64,000 nt of DNA from an uncultured Ruminococcus sp. GTDB lineage: Bacteria; Bacillota; Clostridia; Oscillospirales; CAG-272. Below, one piece after another: positions 9,813 through 17,243 of this stretch (position 1 is the stretch's first letter; every line of letters begins with the position of its first letter). Position numbers and translations under genes: made by a program. Location: NCBI GenBank assembly GCA_902782445.1, contig CACZNC010000004.1, forward strand, positions 1 through 64,000, read 5' to 3'. The notes under the pieces are model-generated. The model saw only the letters and a program-made list of their open reading frames with translations, did not search any database and was not told the DNA's origin.

Positions 9813-11225
9813 TTATTTCATCCAGTCCGGCAGAAATTCCGGGTCGATCGCGTTCAGGACGTACTGCCTCGCGTCGTCGGGGGTCAGCCTGTAGCCGGAT
9901 ATGGCGACGCCGTGGGAGGAGGCGATGTCCGCGGTATAGGCTTCGAGGGGGTAGAGGCGGGTGTTGTACCAGTCCATGCCGTAGTAGAAGACCGTCGGAT
10001 GGATCACGGGATCGGAAACGACCAGCCGCCCGGTTTCGTCGGAGACGATATGGAAGCGGAAGAGCCCGCCCACCATGTTCACGGGATTCGACATGCCGGA
10101 GACGAAATTGCCGAGGGAGTAAAAGCAGAGGACGGGTCCCCGGTCCGTGTCGAGCCATTCGATGGGCTGGAGGGTGTGGGAATGGTGTCCGATGATGAGA
10201 TCCGCTCCGCCGTCCGCGATCAGGCGGGCAAGACGCCTCTGCTCGTCCGTCGGGGTCTGGGTGTTCTCGCTGCCCCAGTGGATCGAGACGATCACGAAAT
10301 CCCCGGCTTCCTTCGCCCGGGCAATGTCGTAGAGGATTACGCCGTCGTCGATATAGGGAATGACGATGGGGGAAGACTCCGGCTTCACGATCCCGTTGGT
10401 CGAGAGGGTGTAGGAGAGCCACGCGAAGGTGACGCCCCCGGCTTCGGTGGTGCGGATCACGGAGGCGTCCGCAGCGTCCCGGTAGGCCCCGAGGGTGGTG
10501 ACAGGCTGTTCGTCCCAGAAGTCCATCGTCGCGTTCAGACCGTTCACGCCCTTGTCGAGCATGTGGTTGTTCGCCATGTTCACCACGTCGATCCCCATCG
10601 AGACCATGTCCAGCCCCAGCTGACGGGGGCAGTTGAAGCAGGGCCAGCCGGAATAGCCGTATTCCTCGCCCGCCATCAGGGTCTCCTGATTGATGAACGC
10701 GATATCGGCGGAGGCGAATTCGTTCATGACGTTGTAGTACATCGGGAGGAAGTCGTAGGGTTTCTCGGCGGTCCCCCGGAATCCCGCGTCCATATAGATG
10801 TTCGGGTGGATCAGATTGTCCCCCGCCAGAACGAAGGACACGTCCACGCCGGAATAGGTTTTCGCCGCCGGGACGGGTTCGGGCTCCGGCTCCGGTTCGG
10901 GCTCGGGAATCGGTTCCGGTTCCGGCTCGGGCTCGGGTTCCGGGATGGGTTCGGGCTCCGGTTCGGGTTCGGGAACAGGGGCGGGATCCGGCGCGGGAGA
11001 CGAGTCTTCCGGTTCCGCCGCCCCGTCCGGCTCCTTTGGCTGATCCGGCGGGAGGGGAGTTTCGGACACCTGTTCCGCCTCCTCTTCCTCCAGCGGATTG
11101 ACGGCCATGGGAGCGGGTTCCTCCGCCGCCCGCAGTTCGATGAGCGGGGCGGAACAGGAGGTCAGCAAAAGAGCCGCGGAAAGGATCGCGGTGTATATCG
11201 CGCGGGCTCGTGTGATTCGGTTCAT
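9813..11225 (-). CDS. CapA-family lipoprotein with Pro-Glu linker
   Basis: 470 aa. The N terminus is a lipoprotein signal with lipobox LLTSC near residue 24, predicting an extracellular membrane-anchored protein. Residues about 65-125 form a low-complexity linker of alternating Pro-Glu. Residues about 130-460 form the PGA_cap/CapA metallophosphatase-like domain: [37 protein letters not shown] and [13 protein letters not shown]. CapA relatives act in poly-gamma-glutamate or capsule biology, and the precise substrate cannot be read here. It is the first gene of the leftward block behind the promoter at 11,289-11,317. The linker DNA is a purine/pyrimidine-biased tandem repeat prone to slippage. 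Confidence 0.85.
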   Translation of the reverse strand: MNRITRARAIYTAILSAALLLTSCSAPLIELRAAEEPAPMAVNPLEEEEAEQVSETPLPPDQPKEPDGAAEPEDSSPAPDPAPVPEPEPEPEPIPEPEPEPEPEPIPEPEPEPEPEPVPAAKTYSGVDVSFVLAGDNLIHPNIYMDAGFRGTAEKPYDFLPMYYNVMNEFASADIAFINQETLMAGEEYGYSGWPCFNCPRQLGLDMVSMGIDVVNMANNHMLDKGVNGLNATMDFWDEQPVTTLGAYRDAADASVIRTTEAGGVTFAWLSYTLSTNGIVKPESSPIVIPYIDDGVILYDIARAKEAGDFVIVSIHWGSENTQTPTDEQRRLARLIADGGADLIIGHHSHTLQPIEWLDTDRGPVLCFYSLGNFVSGMSNPVNMVGGLFRFHIVSDETGRLVVSDPVIHPTVFYYGMDWYNTRLYPLEAYTADIASSHGVAISGYRLTPDDARQYVLNAIDPEFLPDWMK

Positions 11226-11288
11226 AATTCCTCCGTGGGACGGCGCTCCTGATGCCTGCCGTGGCGGGGATGCACGTCTTCAATCTAT

Positions 11289-11317
11289 ATTATACCATTC
11301 GGACGGGGATAATGCAA
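11289..11317 (-). promoter_or_regulatory. sigma-A promoter for capA block
   Basis: On the minus strand TTGCAT (11,312-11,317) and TATAAT (11,289-11,294) are separated by 17 nt and lie 64 nt upstream of the capA start. It is the only clear promoter seen ahead of the leftward capA-rbfA-nrnA run. Confidence 0.65.
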
Positions 11318-11390
11318 GGAGTATTTGTGAATTGGGACAAGAATCGGGAAGAATCGGAGGCATCCCGCGAAAACGGAAGCGGATCCGGCC

Positions 11391-11419
11391 TTGCAATCCC
11401 GCGGGATCTGTGGTACAAT
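11391..11419 (+). promoter_or_regulatory. sigma-A promoter for truB
   Basis: TTGCAA (11,391-11,396), a 17-nt spacer ending TGTGG, and TACAAT (11,414-11,419). It lies 45 nt before the truB start and is divergent from the capA promoter. Confidence 0.65.
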
Positions 11420-11463
11420 AGACGGGAACAAGGGAAAAGCCGGGATCCCGGCGGGGAGGCGTC

Positions 11464-12429
11464 ATGTCCAGAAGAAAACCGGATACCGTAAGCGGCGTGC
11501 TGATCGTCAACAAGCACGGAGGAGTCACCTCCCACCGCATCATATCCGCCTGCCGGAAGCTCTACGATACCCAGCGGGTGGGACACGCCGGGACCCTCGA
11601 TCCCATCGCCACGGGGGTGCTCCCGGTGCTGATCGGAAGAGCCGCCAAAGCCGCGGACTATCTGATCCGGCACGACAAGGCCTACCGGTGTGAAATGCTC
11701 CTCGGGATCGAGACCGACACGGAGGACGTCACGGGAGAGATCCTCAGCCGCTCCGACGCCATCCCCCCCAAGGACGAGGTGCGCCGGGTGTGCGCCGGAT
11801 TTGTCGGAAAGGTGCTCCAGACCCCACCGATGTACTCCGCCCTGAAGGTGGACGGCAAAAAGCTCGTCGATATCGCGCGGGCGGGGGGCGAGGTGGAGAG
11901 AAAGCCCCGGGAGATCGAGATCTACTCCCTCGACGTCGAAAGAATATCGGAAGACCGGTACGTCCTCGACGTCTCCTGCTCGAAGGGGACCTATATCCGC
12001 ACCCTCTGCGCAGATATCGGGAAAGCCCTCGGGTGCGGCGCGGCGATGGCGGCCCTCACGCGGACCCGGACGGGGGGCTTCACCCTCGGCGAGGCGGTGA
12101 CGGTCGAAGAGCTCGAACGCATGACGCCCGAAGAAAGGCTCGCCGCGCTCCGTCCGGTGGAATCCCTCTTCACCGCTCTGCCCGCCGTGGACCTCGGAGA
12201 CTTTCACGCGAAGCTGGTCCGGTGCGGGGGCGATCTCTATCAGGAAAAGCTGAGGCTCTCGGCGGAACCGGGCACGCTTCTGCGCCTGCGGTCCCGGGGG
12301 GAATTCTTCGCGCTGGGCCGGGCGGAGGAGAAGGACGGAGTGCCCGTGGTGCGGCTCGAAAAGCTCTTCGTCCTGGAAGGCGCGGGATCCGGCGTCGCCC
12401 CGGGAGACGGAAAGGAGAAAACAGAATGA
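11464..12429 (+). CDS. truB: tRNA pseudouridine-55 synthase
   Basis: 321 aa. TruB isomerises U55 in the T-loop of tRNAs. Motifs are SGVLIVNKHGGVTSH, the catalytic-Asp motif GHAGTLDPIATGVLPV (Asp near residue 45), YRCEMLLGIETDTEDVTG, PPMYSALKVDGKKLVDIAR and the KGTYIRTLCADIG loop. GGGAGG precedes the ATG. The C-terminal 60 residues form a PUA-like extension. The stop overlaps the next start as ATGA, so the downstream peptidase-like gene is translationally coupled. Confidence 0.95.
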   Translation: MSRRKPDTVSGVLIVNKHGGVTSHRIISACRKLYDTQRVGHAGTLDPIATGVLPVLIGRAAKAADYLIRHDKAYRCEMLLGIETDTEDVTGEILSRSDAIPPKDEVRRVCAGFVGKVLQTPPMYSALKVDGKKLVDIARAGGEVERKPREIEIYSLDVERISEDRYVLDVSCSKGTYIRTLCADIGKALGCGAAMAALTRTRTGGFTLGEAVTVEELERMTPEERLAALRPVESLFTALPAVDLGDFHAKLVRCGGDLYQEKLRLSAEPGTLLRLRSRGEFFALGRAEEKDGVPVVRLEKLFVLEGAGSGVAPGDGKEKTE

Positions 12430-13052
12430 CGAAGAAAACGAAGATCCTCGACGCGCCGTGGCTCGATCAGCACGAAAAATGGCCCACCGGGTGCGAAAGC
12501 GTCTCGACGGCCCTCTGTCTTGAGACCCTCGGCTTTGACGCCGATCCCGATTTCATCATCGACCGCTGCCTGCCGAAGGCTCCCGTGCCCCGGGTCGAAA
12601 ACGGCGTCTGGTTCGGGGCGGATCCGCGGTATTTCTACCTCGGCGACCCGCGCACGGAGGACGGCTGGGGCTGCTTCGCTCCGGCGGTGAGAAGAACGGT
12701 CGAGACCTGCGCGGCCCTCAGAGGATATAAACTGCGCGCGGCGGAGGTCTACGGCAAGACCCTCGAGACCCTCTTCCGGGAGGAGATCGACGAGGGGCGT
12801 CTGGTCATTGTGTTCGCCACGATGGGCATGGCGAAGCCCCGGGAATCCCGCCGCTGGTTCCTCGACGGAAGCGGGGAGACCTACGTCTGGAAGACCCCCA
12901 TGCACTGTCTGCTCCTGACGGGGTACGACGGGGACACGGCCGTCTTCTCCGATCCCCTTGCCGAGGCCGTGACGCGCTATCCCCTCGCCGACGCGGAGTT
13001 TTCCTTCCGCGGGATGGGGATGCAGGCCGTGACGGTACGGCGGCTAAAATGA
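12426..13052 (+). CDS. C39-like papain-fold peptidase domain protein
   Basis: 208 aa. It resembles Peptidase_C39_2 proteins: a candidate catalytic cysteine lies in PTGCESVSTALCLETLG near residue 20, and a candidate histidine followed by an aspartate lies in MHCLLLTGYDGDTAVFSDP near residue 165. No signal peptide is visible, which is unusual for the secreted members of this family and suggests a cytoplasmic protein or a start that is too short. The start ATG lies inside the truB stop (ATGA). Substrate unknown. Confidence 0.75.
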   Translation: MTKKTKILDAPWLDQHEKWPTGCESVSTALCLETLGFDADPDFIIDRCLPKAPVPRVENGVWFGADPRYFYLGDPRTEDGWGCFAPAVRRTVETCAALRGYKLRAAEVYGKTLETLFREEIDEGRLVIVFATMGMAKPRESRRWFLDGSGETYVWKTPMHCLLLTGYDGDTAVFSDPLAEAVTRYPLADAEFSFRGMGMQAVTVRRLK

Positions 13053-13099
13053 ACGGTTTGTAAATATTTCGCCCGAACTCCCGCCTTCCCGCGGTTTTG

Positions 13100-13108
13100 T
13101 GATATAAT
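13100..13108 (+). promoter_or_regulatory. extended -10 promoter for the HlyD-like gene
   Basis: TGATATAAT matches an extended -10 (TGN before TATAAT at 13,103-13,108). No good -35 is seen 17 nt upstream. It lies 55 nt before the ATG at 13,163 and probably drives the HlyD-like/yggS genes. Confidence 0.5.
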
Positions 13109-13162
13109 GAATAAATCCCCGGTCGGGAGACTGGAAAAAAAGAGGAGAGGAGGGCGGCGGAG

Positions 13163-14545
13163 ATGAACGGGATCAGAAACGCATGGCGCCGGATCGCGGA
13201 CCGGTTCCGCAGGATCGCGGCGTTCTTCGACCGGAACTACCTCGCCCGGACCCTCGGCTATCTCTTCGTCTCCCTTCTCGCCGTCGGACTGATCTTCTAT
13301 TTCGGCTATCACATGGTGGGCAGGCTGGAACCCGGGCTCGAACTCGTGGACGCCGTGACGAAGACTGTCGCCACCACCGTGGAAGCGGACGGGTACATCA
13401 TGCGCTGCGAAATGCCGGTCTACGCCGCGTATTCCTATACGGGAAGCGTGGCCGCGGCGGTCCCGGACGGGGGCAAGGTCGCGATCGGCGGGAGGCTGGC
13501 GGACGTCTATTCCGCGTCGGCTCCCGAGATCGAAAACCGCATCGCCGAGATCGACACCCAAATCGCTCAGCTGAAAAAGAACGACGCCGAAGACCGCTCC
13601 GCCCAGACCACCACCTCCCTCGACGCCGAGATCTACTCGAAGTTCTTCTCGATCGCCTCGGACTGCGCCCGGGGGAACTGCGGAGACGCCCTCGCCCGCC
13701 GGGTCAGCCTGCTCGTCGACATGCAGAAGCGGGCGGTGGTCCGGGGATCCGCTTCCGAATACGAGGGGAAGATCCGGGCCCTGGAGTCCGAGCGGAAAAG
13801 CCTGACCTCCCAGCTAGGCGCGAACCTCGAGACGGTCTTCGCCCCCCGGAGCGGGTACTACTACGCGGAATACGACGGGTACGGCACGATCTTTTCCGCG
13901 GATCAGATCGCGGACATGAACTACGACGAATTCATGGCCCTCATCGACTCCGATCCTTCCTTCGGCAATACCCTCTGCGCCGGGACCCTGCTCACCGACT
14001 TCAACTGGTACGTAGCCTGCCCCATGACGAAGACTCAGGCGGCCTCCCTCGTCGACATGTACGACTGTTCCGTGCAGTTTTTGACGGCGGCGGAGAGCTT
14101 CACGATGGATCTGTACCGGATCATAGCCCAGACGCCGGGAGAGGGGGCCGTGGTGGTGCTCCGCTGCGAGACCGTGCCCCAGACCTTCAATTTCACCCGG
14201 ATGCAGAAGGTCGTCATCTCGACGGTGGAGTATTCCGGCTTCGAGCTGCCCGTCTCGGCCCTGCGCGTGGTGGACGGCTATCGGGGCGTCTACGTGCAGG
14301 ACGGCGTGACCGTGCGCTTCCGCCGGGTCAACGTGATCCACGAGAGCGAGGACGGCACCGTGATCTGCACCGGGAACGCGCAGGAGAACGAGGCCATCCG
14401 GGAGGACGTGCGCCTCGCCAATCTCAGGGCGGGGAAGAGCACGCGCTACGACGAGACCTCCTTCGGCACCTATTACTGGATCGAGGAAAACGACGTGGTG
14501 ATCGTCGGCGGCCGGGATCTCTACACCGGCAAGATCGTCCGCTGA
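13163..14545 (+). CDS. HlyD-like efflux adaptor protein
   Basis: 460 aa. A basic cytoplasmic N terminus is followed by one membrane span near residues 32-52 (LGYLFVSLLAVGLIFYFGYHM). Then come a short beta-rich biotinyl-like half, a coiled coil (residues about 112-220, EIENRIAEIDTQIAQLKKN and onward) and a returning beta domain, as in HlyD/RND membrane-fusion proteins. It sits directly upstream of yggS-sepF, an arrangement I recall from other Clostridia, so a role tied to division or the envelope is possible. No transporter partner is adjacent, so the substrate is unknown. Confidence 0.75.
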   Translation: MNGIRNAWRRIADRFRRIAAFFDRNYLARTLGYLFVSLLAVGLIFYFGYHMVGRLEPGLELVDAVTKTVATTVEADGYIMRCEMPVYAAYSYTGSVAAAVPDGGKVAIGGRLADVYSASAPEIENRIAEIDTQIAQLKKNDAEDRSAQTTTSLDAEIYSKFFSIASDCARGNCGDALARRVSLLVDMQKRAVVRGSASEYEGKIRALESERKSLTSQLGANLETVFAPRSGYYYAEYDGYGTIFSADQIADMNYDEFMALIDSDPSFGNTLCAGTLLTDFNWYVACPMTKTQAASLVDMYDCSVQFLTAAESFTMDLYRIIAQTPGEGAVVVLRCETVPQTFNFTRMQKVVISTVEYSGFELPVSALRVVDGYRGVYVQDGVTVRFRRVNVIHESEDGTVICTGNAQENEAIREDVRLANLRAGKSTRYDETSFGTYYWIEENDVVIVGGRDLYTGKIVR

Positions 14546-14566
14546 ACCGCGCCGGAAGGAGAAACC

Positions 14567-15292
14567 ATGCTTTCGGAAGAGAGAAAGAAAGAACTGAGGG
14601 ACAATCTGAACCGCGTGCGGGAGAAGATCGAGGCGGCGAGGATTCGAAGAGGCGGGGGAGATCCCGTGGCCCTTCTCGCGGCGACCAAGACCGTGCCCGC
14701 GGAAGAGGTCGAATACCTCGTGCGGGAATGCGGCCTGACGCTCTGCGGCGAGAACCGGCAGCAGGAGTTCACCGCGAAATACGACGCCGTGACTTCCGCC
14801 GGAGCCCGGATGGACTTCATCGGCCACCTCCAGACCAACAAGATCCGCTTTATCGCGGGAAAAGCCGGACTGATCCACTCGCTGGATTCGCTGAAACTGG
14901 CGGAGGAACTCAACGCCCGCTGCCTCTCCCTCGGGTGCGTTCAGGACGTGCTCGTCGAGATCAACATCGGAGACGAGGAGTCGAAGACCGGAGTCGCCCC
15001 CGAAGAATTCGGCGATTTTTACGGCCGGATGGGGGATTTTTCCGCCCTGAACGTCCGCGGGATCATGACGATGGCCCCGAAATGTGAGAAAATTGAAGAT
15101 TTTCGTGCCTATTTCCGAAAATCTTATCAAATCTACCTTGACTTTTTGCGGAAAAAACCGCATAATATAGGGGAGAGTGTTTTGTCGATGGGAATGAGCG
15201 ACAGCTTTGAATGCGCAGTGGAGGAGGGATCCAACCTCGTGCGCGTCGGAAGCGCGATCTTCGGCGCACGTTCCTATCCCGCGGCAACCTGA
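14567..15292 (+). CDS. YggS-family PLP homeostasis protein
   Basis: 241 aa. It is a single-domain TIM-barrel PLP-binding protein. Motifs are LLAATKTVPAEEV with the PLP lysine near residue 36, CGENRQQEF, DFIGHLQTNK, VLVEINIGDEESKTG, VRGIMTMAP and the phosphate-binding LSMGMSDSFECAVEEGSNLVRVGSAIFG. Members buffer free pyridoxal phosphate. It is the usual neighbour of sepF. The last third is more AT-rich and contains a good promoter for sepF (see the separate entry). Confidence 0.92.
   Translation: MLSEERKKELRDNLNRVREKIEAARIRRGGGDPVALLAATKTVPAEEVEYLVRECGLTLCGENRQQEFTAKYDAVTSAGARMDFIGHLQTNKIRFIAGKAGLIHSLDSLKLAEELNARCLSLGCVQDVLVEINIGDEESKTGVAPEEFGDFYGRMGDFSALNVRGIMTMAPKCEKIEDFRAYFRKSYQIYLDFLRKKPHNIGESVLSMGMSDSFECAVEEGSNLVRVGSAIFGARSYPAAT
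15138..15166 (+). promoter_or_regulatory. internal promoter inside yggS, for sepF
   Basis: TTGACT (15,138-15,143), 17-nt spacer, CATAAT (15,161-15,166), lying within the yggS reading frame 193 nt upstream of the sepF ATG. The surrounding coding DNA is unusually AT-rich for this region, which supports a selected promoter rather than chance. Confidence 0.55.
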
Positions 15293-15358
15293 CGGATCCC
15301 CGTCAATCTCAATTCAGATCGATAATTCATCCTGCTTCAAGCAGAACGGAGGATTTAT

Positions 15359-15928
15359 ATGGGACTCATGGATCGAATCAAGAAAGTAACCGGATCGAAC
15401 GACACCTACGACGACAACTACGACGACGATTACTATAACGTCTACGACAACAACTACGAAGGCGAGGGCGACGACGGTGACATGCAGTTCGCGCCCCAGC
15501 CCCAGCAGAACCCGAATCCGGGCATGAACATGAATCCGGGCGTCATGAACCCGGTGATGAATCCCGCGCCCCAGCAGATGAGCGGCGGCATCAGCCTCTC
15601 CGGCACCAACCTCAAGATGCAGGTGGTCCGCCCCGAGACCTACGACAGCGACACCGCTACCCAGATCGCCAACCATCTTCTGAACAAGTGCACCGTCGTT
15701 CTCAACCTCGAGAAGACCAGCAAGGAGGCTTCCCGCCGTCTGATCGACTTCCTCACCGGCGTGGCCTACTCCATCGGCGGCGACCTGAAGAACATCGCCA
15801 CCAACGCCTATGTCATCACCCCCTCCAACGTGGACGTGGAAAACGCGAAGATCCGCACCACCCCGCGTCAGCCTGAGCCGGAACCGGAAGAACCCGCTCC
15901 CGCAGGCGATTTCAACGACTTCAACTGA
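15359..15928 (+). CDS. sepF: cell division protein SepF
   Basis: 189 aa. The N-terminal amphipathic membrane anchor (MGLMDRIKKVTG) is followed by a long Tyr/Asp/Asn-rich and Pro/Met/Asn-rich disordered linker (residues about 15-75). The conserved SepF core then follows (about residues 85-165: MQVVRPETYDSDTATQIANHLL, VVLNLEK, RLIDFLTGVAYSIGGDLKNI). SepF tethers FtsZ to the membrane. AGGAGGATTTAT precedes the start. The C-terminal tail is Pro/Glu-rich. Confidence 0.95.
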   Translation: MGLMDRIKKVTGSNDTYDDNYDDDYYNVYDNNYEGEGDDGDMQFAPQPQQNPNPGMNMNPGVMNPVMNPAPQQMSGGISLSGTNLKMQVVRPETYDSDTATQIANHLLNKCTVVLNLEKTSKEASRRLIDFLTGVAYSIGGDLKNIATNAYVITPSNVDVENAKIRTTPRQPEPEPEEPAPAGDFNDFN

Positions 15929-16074
15929 TCCCCGGATCCCGCCCTCCCCGGATAAGATCCCGGAGTGCGGACCGAGTCAGATTGTATAGACAAACATAGA
16001 ACCGGAAGAGAGCGATTTTCTGGTCTTGTTTGTATACTTCAAGGGCGGTACTCCCCGCGCAAAAGAGGCGAAAC

Positions 16075-16341
16075 TTGATTCAGATTGCGTATGTGCTGAC
16101 GACTACGGTGAGGATCCTTCTGATCGCGCTCCAGCTTCTGATGCTCGGCAGGGCGATCCTCAGCTGGCTCCCTCTCGAAGAGGAGAATCCCGTCGAGAAT
16201 TTCCTCTTCTCGCTGACGGAACCGGTGATCGCGCCTGTCCGGGCCCTGATCGACCGTTTCGGCTGGTTTGAGGGACTTCCCATCGACATGTCGTTTTTCA
16301 TCACCTTCATCCTCCTGTCCGTGCTGACAGCGATCCTCTGA
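16075..16341 (+). CDS. YggT family membrane protein
   Basis: 88 aa from a TTG start. There are two hydrophobic segments: residues about 4-28 (containing ILLIALQLLMLGRAILSWLP) and about 68-88 (FFITFILLSVLTAIL). The family signature RAILSWLP and PVIAPVRALIDRFG are present. The TTG at 16,075 is chosen because GAGG lies 6 nt upstream and the resulting length matches the family; an upstream open extension has no ribosome site. It sits between sepF and ylmH as in many Gram-positive division clusters. Molecular role unknown, possibly membrane/osmotic or division related. Confidence 0.85.
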   Translation: MIQIAYVLTTTVRILLIALQLLMLGRAILSWLPLEEENPVENFLFSLTEPVIAPVRALIDRFGWFEGLPIDMSFFITFILLSVLTAIL

Positions 16342-16345
16342 CGAT

Positions 16346-17182
16346 ATGAAAAATCAAAGCGATGCCGTTTCGAGAGCCCTCGAACTCTGGCGGACCTCCG
16401 AATACGGCGTGACCGTCACGGACTTCCTTTCCCCCGGAGAAAAGTCCGAGGTCTATACGGAGCTTGTCGCCCGGATCGGAAACGGCATTCAGAGATGCTT
16501 CTTCTGGGGCGGATGCCGCGGTACTGAGCGAGGTGCCGCGGTTTTTTTGCCGGAATGGGAAATGCCCGAGGACCCGCCCCGTCACGCCCTTCCCCTCGAC
16601 ACCGAGCGGACGGATTTCTTCGCAGCCCATCTCGCCGCCAATCCGCATCTGATCGAGGAGATCCCCATCGTTCCCCTTTCGGTCCGGGGCAGCGGCTTCC
16701 GTTCCCTCGGACACCGGGATTTCATGGGCGGCATCCTCTCCCTCGGGGTGGACCGGGCGGTGATCGGCGACATCGCGGTGCTCTCGGAGAGCGAGGCGCT
16801 GGTGTTCGCGGCGGAGAGGATCGCCCCCTTCCTCGAAACCGAACTCACCCGGATCGGGCGGGACGCCGTGACCTGTGCCCGGATCGCGCCGGACCCGACC
16901 TTCGAGGTGCCGCGCCGCTTCGAGGAGATCCCCGTAACGGTCGCCTCCCCGCGGATCGACGGGATCGTCAAGGCCCTGATCGGAAAATCGAGGGAGGACG
17001 CCGCTCTGCTCGTGAGGCAGGGCCTGGCGGAGGTGAACTACCGTCCCGTCACCGAGGTGTCGAAGGAGCTCGCGGAGGGGGACGTGCTCTCCGTCCGCGG
17101 ATTCGGGAAATACATCGTGGGGGAGACCGTCGGCTCGAGAAGAAGCGGAAGGATCCGCATCGTGTGCAGAAAATACCTATGA
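16346..17182 (+). CDS. YlmH-like S4-domain RNA-binding protein
   Basis: 278 aa. The N-terminal two thirds match the YlmH body (FLSPGEKSEVYTEL, FGG/WGG-type turn WGGCRGTERGAAVFLP, LGHRDFMGGILSLGVDRAVIGDI). The C-terminal 75 residues are an S4 RNA-binding domain (RIDGIVKALIGKSREDAALLVRQGLAEVNY, GDVLSVRGFGKYIV). YlmH binds ribosome-nascent chain complexes and belongs to ribosome rescue/quality control in Bacillus; its fixed place in the division cluster is well known. It lies 4 nt downstream of yggT. Confidence 0.92.
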   Translation: MKNQSDAVSRALELWRTSEYGVTVTDFLSPGEKSEVYTELVARIGNGIQRCFFWGGCRGTERGAAVFLPEWEMPEDPPRHALPLDTERTDFFAAHLAANPHLIEEIPIVPLSVRGSGFRSLGHRDFMGGILSLGVDRAVIGDIAVLSESEALVFAAERIAPFLETELTRIGRDAVTCARIAPDPTFEVPRRFEEIPVTVASPRIDGIVKALIGKSREDAALLVRQGLAEVNYRPVTEVSKELAEGDVLSVRGFGKYIVGETVGSRRSGRIRIVCRKYL

Positions 17183-17243
17183 ACCGCCTCTTTTTTCTCC
17201 GAACACGGGGAAGGGGACGGAATCGTAAGACTTGAGGTGCGAT

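Noticed and set aside
10860..10985. Repetitive DNA in the capA gene as a possible CRISPR array
   Set aside because: The repeat is a continuous coding Pro-Glu linker with no spacers. No CRISPR array was found anywhere in the window despite the CARF protein.
13814..15163. 449-codon minus-strand frame opposite the HlyD-like gene and yggS
   Set aside because: Composition and position show an antisense shadow of two clear genes.
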